A model generated the notes under the pieces. That model did no database searches and was not told where the DNA came from. It worked only from the letters and a program-made list of their open reading frames with translations. Positions 35,364 through 43,992 of a stretch of DNA of 64,000 nucleotides are shown one piece after another (the stretch's first letter is position 1; the number at the start of each line of letters is the position of its first letter). The position numbers were made by a program, and so were the translations under genes. Source of the DNA: Flavobacteriaceae bacterium (lineage in GTDB: Bacteria > Bacteroidota > Bacteroidia > Flavobacteriales > Flavobacteriaceae); the NCBI GenBank assembly GCA_030148025.1, contig JASBUG010000031.1:53068-117067 (forward strand), in the 5' to 3' direction.

Positions 35364-36977
35364 ATGAAAAAAATCTTAGTTCTTCTAACTGTTTTAATAT
35401 TATCGAGTTGCGCTTCAAAAGATCAGGTAGATCTATTAGTAACCAATGCAAAAGTTTACACTGTAAATAATGGATTTGATACTGTTGAGGCATTTGCTGT
35501 TAAAGATGGAAAGTTTGTAGCAGTTGGTACTTCGCAGGAATTATTAAAAAAATACGAGCCTAACAGCTTAATCGATGCTGGAGGTAAGGCGATTACGCCA
35601 GGATTTATAGATGCACATTGCCACTTTCTTGGTTTAGGGTTCAATCAACAAGCCGTAAACTTAGTTGGTACAAAAAGTTTTGATGAGGTGGTGCAGCGCG
35701 TTGTAGATTTTCAGAAAAAGAATAATTTAAAATACATAAAGGGTAGAGGTTGGGATCAAAATGATTGGGAGGTGAAGAAATTCCCTAATAAAAAGAAGCT
35801 TGATGAGCTTTTTCCTGATACACCTATTTCTTTAACGCGAGTTGATGGTCATGCAATTATATGTAATCAAGCAGCATTAGATTTAGGAAATGTAACTGTA
35901 GATAGCAAAATTGATGGAGGTGAAGTAGTAATTGAAAACGGAGAGTTAACTGGGGTTTTGGTTGATAATGCTGAAGGATTAGTGTTAAACCATTGGCCAG
36001 CTGTGTCTAGAGATGATGTCGTCAATGCTTTATTGGCGGCACAAGATATTTGCTTTAGTTATGGCTTGACTACAGTTGATGATGCCGGATTAAGTATAGA
36101 AGCTATCGAGATAATAGATAGCTTACAAAAAACCAACGACCTTAAAATGCGTGTGTATGCTATGGCTTCGGCTAGCAAAAGAAACTTAGATCATTTTTTG
36201 TCAAAAGGCATTATTAAAACAGAACGACTAAATGTGCGTTCGTTTAAGTTTTATGCTGATGGCGCTTTAGGTTCAAGAGGTGCTATGTTGCGTGCACCAT
36301 ATACCGATAAACCAGAACATTTAGGATTGTTGGTAAATAGTATTGAAACTTTAGAAGAAACGGCGCAACGTATTGCAAATTCTGAATACCAAATGAATAC
36401 TCATGCTATTGGTGATTCGGCAAACAGAGCTGTTTTACAGACTTATAAAAAAGTGCTGAAAGGAAAAACGGATAGACGTTGGAAAGTAGAGCATGCACAA
36501 ATTATCTCTCAGGAAGATTTTGATCTGTTTGACGATATTATACCATCTGTACAACCAACACATGCTACTAGCGATATGTATTGGGCAGAAGACCGTGTAG
36601 GAGAACATAGAATAAAAGGCGCCTATGCTTATAAGGATTTGTTGAACAAATATGGTAAGGTTGCTTTAGGAACTGATTTTCCTGTAGAACATGTCAATCC
36701 GTTCTATACATTTTATGCGGCTGTAGCACGTCAGGATTTGGAGAAATACCCTGAAGGAGGTTATCAAATGGAAAATGCACTAACACGTGAAGAAACCTTA
36801 AAAGGAATGACCATTTGGGCAGCATACTCTAATTTTGAAGAAACTGAGAAAGGCAGTATTGAAGTAGGGAAGTTTGCCGATTTTATCATTCTTGATAAAG
36901 ACATCATGACTGTTGATATTCATGAAGTGCCTAATATGAAAGTGGAAGCTACCTATGTTGGTGGTGAGAAGCAGTAA
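35364..36977 (+). CDS. Lipoprotein amidohydrolase, YtcJ-like
   Basis: A 537-aa metal-dependent hydrolase of the amidohydrolase superfamily (family 3, YtcJ/NfdA-like). The lipoprotein signal MKKILVLLTVLILSSC puts the lipidated Cys at about 16, so it is anchored in the envelope. DAHCHFLGLG holds the HxH metal ligands, FKFYADGALGSRGA, NTHAIGDSAN, VEHAQI and GTDFPVEHVNP the remaining ones. The substrate is probably an amide or N-formyl compound but is not determined. It is preceded by a terminator and stands alone. Confidence 0.87.
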   Translation: MKKILVLLTVLILSSCASKDQVDLLVTNAKVYTVNNGFDTVEAFAVKDGKFVAVGTSQELLKKYEPNSLIDAGGKAITPGFIDAHCHFLGLGFNQQAVNLVGTKSFDEVVQRVVDFQKKNNLKYIKGRGWDQNDWEVKKFPNKKKLDELFPDTPISLTRVDGHAIICNQAALDLGNVTVDSKIDGGEVVIENGELTGVLVDNAEGLVLNHWPAVSRDDVVNALLAAQDICFSYGLTTVDDAGLSIEAIEIIDSLQKTNDLKMRVYAMASASKRNLDHFLSKGIIKTERLNVRSFKFYADGALGSRGAMLRAPYTDKPEHLGLLVNSIETLEETAQRIANSEYQMNTHAIGDSANRAVLQTYKKVLKGKTDRRWKVEHAQIISQEDFDLFDDIIPSVQPTHATSDMYWAEDRVGEHRIKGAYAYKDLLNKYGKVALGTDFPVEHVNPFYTFYAAVARQDLEKYPEGGYQMENALTREETLKGMTIWAAYSNFEETEKGSIEVGKFADFIILDKDIMTVDIHEVPNMKVEATYVGGEKQ

Positions 36978-37030
36978 AATAGATAATGCTAGACAATTTA
37001 TAGTGCTAAGCTAAGGATGGTTTAGCTAAT

Positions 37031-37112
37031 ACAATGTCATTTCGAACATTACTGAAATCAAAATAGATTTTGATTAAAAGTAGCTTACGAAGTAAGTCAA
37101 ATAATCTATTTG
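37031..37112. repeat. Intergenic hairpin element with GTCATTTCGAAC start
   Basis: Begins with ATGTCATTTCGAAC and contains nested inverted repeats: AAATAGATT (about 37060) with AATCTATTT (37103-37111), TTGA with TCAA, and CTTAC-GAA-GTAAG in the middle. The wording recalls the GTCATTTCGA extragenic repeats common in Flavobacteriaceae. Only this diverged copy is in the window. Confidence 0.45.
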
Positions 37113-37128
37113 ATATGTAATGTTAGGG

Positions 37129-37830
37129 TTAATTGACTGCAATTCGCGCCAAATAATCAAAATGTTCACCTTCCATGATCAATTCGCATTGTAAACCCAA
37201 TGCAGTACAAGCCGTGTAAAGTGTATTAAAGTCTAGGTATAACCATTTCATTGGTTGTTCTTGTTCGCCTTTATAGCTTATAAAATAATCTAACTCACCG
37301 TAGTAATTGGCATTGGTGTCTATCCAAAAACCACCATCTTCATCTTCATACATATATTTAATGTCTGAGGAGTCTATTAAAATTTGTCCGTTAGGTTTCA
37401 AAAGTGATTTTAAATGAGATAGATATTTTGATACTTGCGATACCTCCTGAAAAATACCAGAACCGTTCATGAGTAAAAGGATGGTGTCGTAAGTATTACT
37501 TTCGTCTAAAATATCTTTTACATAAGCATTTGTTAGTCCGCGTTGTTTACATACTTCAATAGCACCTTCAGAAATATCAATGCTATTTACAGTCAATCCT
37601 TTTTCTTGTAAATACAAACTATGACTTCCCGCACCACAACCAACATCCAACACTAATCCTTTAGAAAGTTCAAGTGCTTTTTGCTCAATTTTAGGCATCT
37701 CTTTATACGATCTGAATAAATACGAAACAGGCAGTATATCCTCGTCCGAAATACTGGTAGAAGTTATAATGTCTTCCTTTGAATTTCCATTCTGATAATC
37801 GAGTAGTGCTTTCCCAAATATATCGTTCAT
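37129..37830 (-). CDS. Class I SAM-dependent methyltransferase
   Basis: A 233-aa Rossmann methyltransferase. Motif I is LVLDVGCGAGSHSLYL (about 59-74), followed by an acidic second strand end in VNSIDISEGAIEV and LLLMNGSGIFQEV as motif IV/V region. An N-terminal helix-rich part (res 1-50) is shared with many small Bacteroidetes methyltransferases annotated only by fold. Substrate unknown. It lies divergent from the YkgJ-like gene, with a short palindromic repeat between them. Confidence 0.87.
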   Translation of the reverse strand: MNDIFGKALLDYQNGNSKEDIITSTSISDEDILPVSYLFRSYKEMPKIEQKALELSKGLVLDVGCGAGSHSLYLQEKGLTVNSIDISEGAIEVCKQRGLTNAYVKDILDESNTYDTILLLMNGSGIFQEVSQVSKYLSHLKSLLKPNGQILIDSSDIKYMYEDEDGGFWIDTNANYYGELDYFISYKGEQEQPMKWLYLDFNTLYTACTALGLQCELIMEGEHFDYLARIAVN

Positions 37831-37841
37831 CGATAATGTAT

Positions 37842-37870
37842 TGTCATGCCAAACTTAATTCGGCATCTCA
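37842..37870. repeat. Short palindromic intergenic repeat, TGTCATGCC...GGCATCTCA type
   Basis: TGTCATGCC, then AAACTTAATTC, then GGCATCTCA. TGCC pairs with GGCA. From memory it is a variant of the TGTCATGCTGAAC...CAGCATCTCA extragenic element seen in many Flavobacteriaceae genomes. It lies in the divergent gap before the YkgJ-like gene. Confidence 0.5.
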
Positions 37871-37892
37871 TTATTATTAGTAATTTTACAGC

Positions 37893-38384
37893 ATGCAAGA
37901 TATTATTGATAACCTTCCAAAGCTTGCCAAAGATAAGCATAAGGAAAACAAAACATTCTTTACCAAACTAAAAAAGAAACCACCTAAGCAGTTAGATTAT
38001 ATCATGCAGGAATTACATGAAGAAGAGTTTGAGCGAACTGATTGTTTGGAGTGTGCCAATTGCTGTAAAACGACAGGACCATTATTTACTGATAAAGACA
38101 TAGACCGTATTGCCAAATTCTTTAAAATGAAACCAACACAGTTTATAGATCAGTATTTAAGAATAGACGAAGATAACGACTATGTATTGCAAAGTGTACC
38201 TTGTACATTTTTAGGGTATGATAATTATTGTTCAATATATGATGTAAGACCCAAAGCTTGTAGAGAGTTTCCACATACCGACAGAAAAAAGTTTCAGCAA
38301 ATCTCTAATTTAACGCTTAAAAATGTTGCAATATGTCCTGCGGCTTTCAATATTGTTGAAGCTATGAAAAAAAGATTAAAATAG
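37893..38384 (+). CDS. YkgJ-family cysteine-cluster protein
   Basis: A 163-aa cytoplasmic protein with the metal- or Fe-S-binding Cys pattern of the YkgJ/CxxCxxCC family: C51, C54, C57 and C58 in CLECANCCKT, then C104, C113 and C123 (DVRPKACREFP). Family members bind zinc or an iron-sulfur cluster and their roles are mostly unknown. The KACREFPH segment is typical. It is expressed alone, divergent from the methyltransferase. Confidence 0.87.
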   Translation: MQDIIDNLPKLAKDKHKENKTFFTKLKKKPPKQLDYIMQELHEEEFERTDCLECANCCKTTGPLFTDKDIDRIAKFFKMKPTQFIDQYLRIDEDNDYVLQSVPCTFLGYDNYCSIYDVRPKACREFPHTDRKKFQQISNLTLKNVAICPAAFNIVEAMKKRLK

Positions 38385-38436
38385 ACATGATTGGAATATT
38401 TTTTGATTACTATTACATTGTTAACTACCAATAAAA

Positions 38437-39333
38437 ATGCTTAAAAATATACTCTTTTTCTTTTTTGTCTGCTCTGCAATTTCAATGAGTGCACAAGAAT
38501 GGATGACCTCTTTTGATATAGCTAAAAGACTAGCAATGGTTCAGGATAAAATGCTGTTTGTTATGTGGGAAGAATCAACTGAATACGAATTTCCAGTTGT
38601 TTTTAACAATACTGAGGGACACAAAGTCTATACAGATTTGTTTGAAGACGAACGTGTTAATCAGGCAATTTGGGAGTATTTTATACCTGTTAAACTTCCA
38701 GAAACCTCCTATGAAGTATTGTTTAATAAAATTAAGGATACAAGAAGTTCAAGATATATCGAGAAATTCCAGGATGATAGCATAAAAATTATGGATGTTA
38801 ACGGGAATATTTTAAATACTATAGATGTGACATCTTATGAGTTTAATATAACATCATTTATTAAAAAATATAGATTAAATACTTCTTACTTGAAACAAGA
38901 ATTAGTTAATTATTCCAAGAAGAAAAATTTTACAACATCATTTAATTTGGCAAAAAAGTATTTAGATTATGCTATTTTATCGCATAAAGAGCCAAGGAAA
39001 GAAATAATAGCATTGTCAAGAATTTATTTTGATGAAGCCAAACGTATTTTGGCTAGCGATACAATGGAGACGAAAGAATGGTTCCCTCAAAAAGTTGAGC
39101 TTTTAAGAATTAAGGAGCAGTTAATTTTAAACCAGCCAAGGAAGTCACGCCGACAATTAAAAAAGATAGACGAGAATAATATTCTTAAGGTCAATCAATC
39201 GCTATATGCATTCCTACAATACACTACATTCAAGTTATTAAAAGACGATATTAACGCAGGTCAATGGGAAAGTAAACTTTCTTTAGTAGATTTGAAGAAA
39301 GCCGAATTAATAATTAAAAACAACAAAAAATAA
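38437..39333 (+). CDS. Secreted thioredoxin-fold-like protein, unknown
   Basis: A 298-aa protein with a signal peptide (FFFFVCSAISMSAQ). Residues 20-130 follow a thioredoxin-like order (KMLFVMWEEST, then YFIPVKLPET and IKIMDVNGNILN), but the active-site CXXC is absent, so it cannot be a redox enzyme of the usual kind. The C-terminal 150 residues are helical and charged. It is the first gene of a pair, the sterol-desaturase-like gene starting two bases after its stop. Confidence 0.68.
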   Translation: MLKNILFFFFVCSAISMSAQEWMTSFDIAKRLAMVQDKMLFVMWEESTEYEFPVVFNNTEGHKVYTDLFEDERVNQAIWEYFIPVKLPETSYEVLFNKIKDTRSSRYIEKFQDDSIKIMDVNGNILNTIDVTSYEFNITSFIKKYRLNTSYLKQELVNYSKKKNFTTSFNLAKKYLDYAILSHKEPRKEIIALSRIYFDEAKRILASDTMETKEWFPQKVELLRIKEQLILNQPRKSRRQLKKIDENNILKVNQSLYAFLQYTTFKLLKDDINAGQWESKLSLVDLKKAELIIKNNKK

Positions 39334-39335
39334 AT

Positions 39336-40178
39336 TTGGAAACTATTATTAATTATTTCGAAACCATTCCATCGCAACATAGAAGTATTATTCTTGTTGG
39401 AGGCCTTACACTGTTTTGGCTATTGGAAGGCGCAGTGCCATTATTTAAGTTTAAATACAATAAATGGAAGCATGCTATCCCAAATTTTTTCTTTACGCTA
39501 ACAACCATAATTATAAATTTTGCCTTGGCATTTTTATTACTAAAATCGGCTGATTGGGTAGTGGCAAACGATTTTGGAATTATTAATTGGCTACCAGAAA
39601 TGCCGCTTTGGTTGTATGTGGTTTTGGGTATTTTATTAATGGATTTTATAGGCGCTTATTTAGCGCACTATGTCGAGCATAAAGTAAAACCGCTTTGGAT
39701 GGTACACCTGGTACATCATACCGATCATAAAGTAGATACTACCACAGCTAACAGGCATCACCCTTTAGAGAGTTTAATTAGATACACTTTTACATTGGCA
39801 GGTGTGTTTATTATTGGCGCGCCAATGGGTATTGTTATGTTATATCAATCCATGTCTTTGGTCGCCACTCAATTTACCCATGCTAATATTAAGCTACCTA
39901 AAAAGGTAGACATGGCATTAAGTTATTTTTTAATATCTCCAGATATGCATAAGATTCATCATCACTATGTATTACCGTATACCGATTCTAACTATGGAAA
40001 TATCTTTTCTATTTGGGATAGGCTTTTTGGAACTTATATGTATATGGATCGAGAAAAGCTTGTATATGGTGTCGATGTTTTTCCCGATGAGGTTAAGAAT
40101 GGTAATGTGGTTGAACTTTTAAAACAACCATTTCAAAAATATCAAAAGCCAACCATATTGCCTGGCGAGACCGAATAG
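39336..40178 (+). CDS. Sterol desaturase/fatty acid hydroxylase family membrane protein
   Basis: A 280-aa integral membrane di-iron enzyme. The three histidine boxes are visible: HYVEH (111-115), HLVHHTDH (124-131) with HH at 141-142, and HKIHHHY (205-211). About four helices surround them. Family members hydroxylate or desaturate lipids using oxygen. The bacterial substrate is unknown. The start is TTG, since no ATG lies between the previous stop and the first helix. Two bases separate it from the preceding gene. Confidence 0.87.
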   Translation: METIINYFETIPSQHRSIILVGGLTLFWLLEGAVPLFKFKYNKWKHAIPNFFFTLTTIIINFALAFLLLKSADWVVANDFGIINWLPEMPLWLYVVLGILLMDFIGAYLAHYVEHKVKPLWMVHLVHHTDHKVDTTTANRHHPLESLIRYTFTLAGVFIIGAPMGIVMLYQSMSLVATQFTHANIKLPKKVDMALSYFLISPDMHKIHHHYVLPYTDSNYGNIFSIWDRLFGTYMYMDREKLVYGVDVFPDEVKNGNVVELLKQPFQKYQKPTILPGETE

Positions 40179-40243
40179 TATAAAACTTAATATTTAGTTT
40201 ACATACCACAGTTTATATTTAAGCCTCAAATAAAACTGTAAGT

Positions 40244-41107
40244 ATGAAGCGATTGTTGTTGTTATTTTTAGTGTTGATCATGAGTTGTAATAATGTCAAA
40301 ACCATAAATGTACAAGGGCATAGAGGCTGTCGCGGCTTGTTTCCTGAAAATTCATTGCCTGCATTTGAAAAAGCTATCGATTTAGGAGTGCATACTTTAG
40401 AATTGGATTTGGCAATTTCTAAAGATAAAAAAGTAGTCGTATCTCACGAACCTTATATGAGTCGCGTTTTTTGTTTAGATCCACAAGGAAATGAAATCTC
40501 TAAGACAGATGATATGCGTTATAATCTATATGAAATGACACACGAAGAGATCAAAGAGTTTGATTGTGGGACTAAGTTCCATAATAGATTTCCTGAGCAA
40601 GAAAAGTTAAAAGTATATAAACCACTTTTAAGTGAAGTTTTTCAAATGGCCGAGTCTAAAAATAGTAACATTACATATAATATCGAGATCAAATCAAAAC
40701 CTAAATATGATGGTAAGTATACGCCCTCTCCCAAAGAGTTTGTCTATTTAGTTTTAGAGGTGATCAATCAATATGGTGTTTTTGATAGAACAAATTTACA
40801 GTCGTTCGATCTTCGTGTCATGGAAGAGATTCATAAACAGACTCCAGAAATGAAGACTGCACTTTTAATAGATGAGGATGAAGATATTATTGCCAAGTTA
40901 AATAAGCTAACCTTTAAACCAGAAATAATTAGTCCGTATTACAAATTATTAAGTGAAACTAAGGTTAAAGATCTGCAGTCAAACAATTTTTTGGTTATCC
41001 CTTGGACGGTTAATGAAATTGAAGATATGCAGCAAATGATCAATTATCATGTAGATGGCATTATTACCGATTATCCAGATAAGCTTATTAAGTTAGTGGG
41101 AAACTAA
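40244..41107 (+). CDS. Glycerophosphodiester phosphodiesterase, lipoprotein
   Basis: A 287-aa TIM-barrel enzyme that hydrolyses glycerophosphodiesters to glycerol 3-phosphate and an alcohol. The catalytic signature HRGCRGLFPENSLPAF begins at H26, followed by LELDLAISKD with the metal-binding Glu/Asp and VVSHEP with the second His. The N-terminus MKRLLLLFLVLIMSC is a lipoprotein signal with the lipidated Cys at 15, so it acts in the envelope. Ending EIEDMQQMINYHVDGIITDYP is typical. It appears monocistronic. Confidence 0.92.
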   Translation: MKRLLLLFLVLIMSCNNVKTINVQGHRGCRGLFPENSLPAFEKAIDLGVHTLELDLAISKDKKVVVSHEPYMSRVFCLDPQGNEISKTDDMRYNLYEMTHEEIKEFDCGTKFHNRFPEQEKLKVYKPLLSEVFQMAESKNSNITYNIEIKSKPKYDGKYTPSPKEFVYLVLEVINQYGVFDRTNLQSFDLRVMEEIHKQTPEMKTALLIDEDEDIIAKLNKLTFKPEIISPYYKLLSETKVKDLQSNNFLVIPWTVNEIEDMQQMINYHVDGIITDYPDKLIKLVGN

Positions 41108-41270
41108 GTTTTCAACAAACTTATTAACAATTTAATGTAGTTCCTCTGTTTTTTCTTACCGTTTGTAGATTATTTTTTTTCAAACCCTTCATTCTTAGTT
41201 AGATTCGCTTTCGAGGGTCAAAGTCAATGCTATAATATTCAACTATTAATTTGATTGAATAGCAACTTTT

Positions 41271-41678
41271 ATGAAAAATTTTTACGTTATGCTAGCGATA
41301 GCATGCTCCAGTTTATTGTGTAATAATGCCTTTGCGCAGAAAGATTTTGCATTAATTGAAAAGAATATGCATGCATCTGCCGAAGAGTTATTTCATGATC
41401 TGAACAAAACTAAGGATACCTTAATTTTAAGCGGCGACAAAAAGATTAGGTATGTTTACTCTATTAATACAGATTATAAACGGGAAACTCAAGAACTTAT
41501 CAATGCCAATTCTGGCAAAGTAGCACTCAACCATTTATCTAAAGGAAAACATGTATTTGTTGTAGAACAAGTACCTCTTAAAATAGTATTTGTGGTTAGG
41601 GTATTGCAAGATCAAACCAATATTAATAAAGTTATAAAGGCAGGTAAATTAACAGCTACGGCCTCTAGTAACGACTAG
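41271..41678 (+). CDS. Small secreted protein, unknown
   Basis: A 135-aa protein with a clear signal peptide (LAIACSSLLCNNAFAQ). The mature part of about 112 residues is a small alpha/beta domain (KIRYVYSINTDYKRE, KHVFVVEQVPLKIVFVVRVL) with no recognised motif. The 163-bp gap before it has no obvious promoter box or repeat. Its stop abuts the stop of the convergent serine hydrolase without a spacer. Confidence 0.65.
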   Translation: MKNFYVMLAIACSSLLCNNAFAQKDFALIEKNMHASAEELFHDLNKTKDTLILSGDKKIRYVYSINTDYKRETQELINANSGKVALNHLSKGKHVFVVEQVPLKIVFVVRVLQDQTNINKVIKAGKLTATASSND

Positions 41679-42746
41679 CTAATCTATAAATGTGTTCTCC
41701 AGCGATTTTACTAAATCTCTAATAGGTACTTGAGAGAGATTGGTTAGAATTGCAATTACTATATCTTCATCTGGATAGATCATTACAAAGGTTGTGGCGC
41801 CAATACCACCACCAGAATGGCTATATCTAGGTGTGCCGTTTTTTGTTTTAGCAATTCCAAAACCAACGCCATAGTTGGTACTTTTGCCATCACTGGTTTT
41901 TAAAGGTTTAACTAATTCTAATACTGTGGATTTTTCAATTAGTTGCGGACGAATTAGTTCGTTGCCAAATTTTACAATATCCTCAGAGGTTGCTATAAAG
42001 CCACCACCTGCTACTTTATGCTCGTTACTTACGGGTGGTCCCAATACAATTTTGTTAGTCTTGGTTTTTCTGTAAAATTGAGTTCTATTTGGCATGTCCT
42101 TATCAGATAGACCAATAGTAGTGTTGGTCATATTTAAAGGGTTGAAAATTGCTGTTTGCATGTATTCATTGAACTCTGTTTCAGAAGCATTTTGAACAAC
42201 TACACTTAATAAATTCCATCCATAAGTACTATAACTGTATTTTGTGCCTGGTTTGAACTTTAATGGAGAATCTTTAAATATGTCTAGACCTTCAACAATA
42301 GTCATTTTTTTATTTAAAATAAATTCATTGCCATTGTAGTGTCTAATACCTGCAATATGTCCAGCTACTTGTCGAATAGTAAAATCGTATTCTTTTTTAG
42401 GAAAATCTGGAATATAATTATAAATACTCCCATCAAGATCTAGCAATTCATCATCTGCCAATTTTGCGATTGCCAAAGCGGTTACAGATTTTGAAATACT
42501 TGCAATTCTAAATTGTGTTTCACTAGGTGACACCTCTTTTTTTGTTTTCAGATTTGAATAACCAAAGCCTTGTGACCAAACTATTTTTCCGTTATGTGTT
42601 GCCGAAATAGACATTCCAGGAATAGCGTGTTTTTCAAAAAATGCTTGTGCTATCACTTTAGCACTATCAATTTTTGTATTGATGTCTAACTTTTGCGCAA
42701 AGGAGATATTACACGTAAGAAATAGTAGGAAGGTTAGTCGTTTCAT
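41679..42746 (-). CDS. Secreted serine hydrolase, class C beta-lactamase fold
   Basis: A 355-aa penicillin-binding-protein-like hydrolase. A signal peptide (TFLLFLTCNISFAQ) leads to the S-x-x-K motif SISK with nucleophile S83 and K86. The YxN-like region is YSYSTYGWN, and the third motif is HSGGG. Class C beta-lactamases, D-Ala-D-Ala peptidases and esterases share this fold. The gene starts one base after the NamZ-like gene, which points to peptidoglycan turnover and not antibiotic defence. Confidence 0.85.
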   Translation of the reverse strand: MKRLTFLLFLTCNISFAQKLDINTKIDSAKVIAQAFFEKHAIPGMSISATHNGKIVWSQGFGYSNLKTKKEVSPSETQFRIASISKSVTALAIAKLADDELLDLDGSIYNYIPDFPKKEYDFTIRQVAGHIAGIRHYNGNEFILNKKMTIVEGLDIFKDSPLKFKPGTKYSYSTYGWNLLSVVVQNASETEFNEYMQTAIFNPLNMTNTTIGLSDKDMPNRTQFYRKTKTNKIVLGPPVSNEHKVAGGGFIATSEDIVKFGNELIRPQLIEKSTVLELVKPLKTSDGKSTNYGVGFGIAKTKNGTPRYSHSGGGIGATTFVMIYPDEDIVIAILTNLSQVPIRDLVKSLENTFID

Positions 42747-42747
42747 T

Positions 42748-43983
42748 CTAATTATAAATTAAATATTGTGCTCTTATTTTTTTAAAATTGTTTAGATCTT
42801 TTTGCCATGTTGCTTTAATTTCAGCCTCAGTCATACCAGATTCAATTTGTTTTTGCAATTTCGTTGTTCCAGCATGTTTTGTAAATCCATCTGTTAAGAA
42901 GAAAAGTGATTTGTCTACTGAATTTTCATATGCTTTAATAATCCATTTTAGAGTCATTTCATCTGCTATTGTTACTTTACCTAAATCTTCACCATAGCAT
43001 AAATCATCTTTATGTTTTGGGTATTTGGCTCCAAAATTTGACTGTGGTGTATATGTAAACTTCATTGTTTCCTGATTAAGAAAAGGAGCTCCATATCGTT
43101 GAAATTGAAATTCTGTACCTCTCCCCGCGTTAATGTTAGTGCCTTCAAATAAGCCAAGACTTGGATACAGTTTTATAGATTGATCATTAGGAAGATTTGG
43201 AGAAGGCCTTATTGGTAGACTATAACTTTTTGAATGGTTATAATTTGTCATTTCAACAATTTTTAAATCACATTGTATACCATTTACCAGCCATTTTTCT
43301 CCATTAATCATTTTACCATACTCGCCAATAGTCATACCGTGTACGAGCGGAATAGTATGCATGCCTAAAAAACTTTGGTGTTCTTTTTCTAGAGTTGGTC
43401 CATCAATATAGTTCCCATTAGGGTTTGGTCTGTCTAAAATAATAAGTTGAATATTGTTTTCGGCACAAGCCTCCATGATATAATGTAAGGTCGATATATA
43501 AGTATAAAAGCGAACACCAACATCTTGAATATCAAAAATTAAAATATCAATGTCTTTAAGTTGTTCTTGAGATGGTTTTTTATTCTTTCCGTATAACGAA
43601 ATGATTGGAAGCCCCGTTTTGGTATCTATACCATCTTTAACAACCTCTCCAGCATCAACAGTTCCTCTAAACCCATGTTCCGGAGCAAATACTTTTTTCA
43701 CGTCTACATTTAGAGCAATAAGAGAATCTACTAGATGAGTATTTGTGTCTTTTTTAAAAATAACACTGGTTTGATTAGCAACAATACCTATACGTTTACC
43801 GTTTAAAATAGGTAAATAAGTTTGCGTTTGGTTGGCGCCAACAATAATAGATTTGTCATTTTTAGCTTTAATAGCAGAGGCAGTGTTTTGGTTTATCTTG
43901 TTGTTTGTTTCAGAGTTATTTCCACAAGAAATCAATACCAGAACAAATAATAAAACTGTATTTTTGAAAACGTTTAAAATCAT
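42748..43983 (-). CDS. DUF1343 lipoprotein, NamZ-like exo-beta-N-acetylmuramidase
   Basis: A 411-aa lipoprotein (MILNVFKNTVLLFVLVLISC, Cys 20). DUF1343 was defined biochemically as NamZ, an exo-N-acetylmuramidase (family GH171) that removes terminal MurNAc from cell-wall fragments. Hallmarks here are KKVFAPEHGFRGTVDAGE, FDIQDVGVRFYTYISTLHYI cut to QDVGVRFYTYISTLHYI, LDRPNPNG and GRGTEFQFQRYGAP. In Tannerella-type Bacteroidetes it feeds MurNAc recycling. The following serine hydrolase gene supports a joint role in muropeptide breakdown. Its start is only nine bases from the start of the divergent permease gene. Confidence 0.87.
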   Translation of the reverse strand: MILNVFKNTVLLFVLVLISCGNNSETNNKINQNTASAIKAKNDKSIIVGANQTQTYLPILNGKRIGIVANQTSVIFKKDTNTHLVDSLIALNVDVKKVFAPEHGFRGTVDAGEVVKDGIDTKTGLPIISLYGKNKKPSQEQLKDIDILIFDIQDVGVRFYTYISTLHYIMEACAENNIQLIILDRPNPNGNYIDGPTLEKEHQSFLGMHTIPLVHGMTIGEYGKMINGEKWLVNGIQCDLKIVEMTNYNHSKSYSLPIRPSPNLPNDQSIKLYPSLGLFEGTNINAGRGTEFQFQRYGAPFLNQETMKFTYTPQSNFGAKYPKHKDDLCYGEDLGKVTIADEMTLKWIIKAYENSVDKSLFFLTDGFTKHAGTTKLQKQIESGMTEAEIKATWQKDLNNFKKIRAQYLIYN

Positions 43984-43992
43984 TAACTCAAT

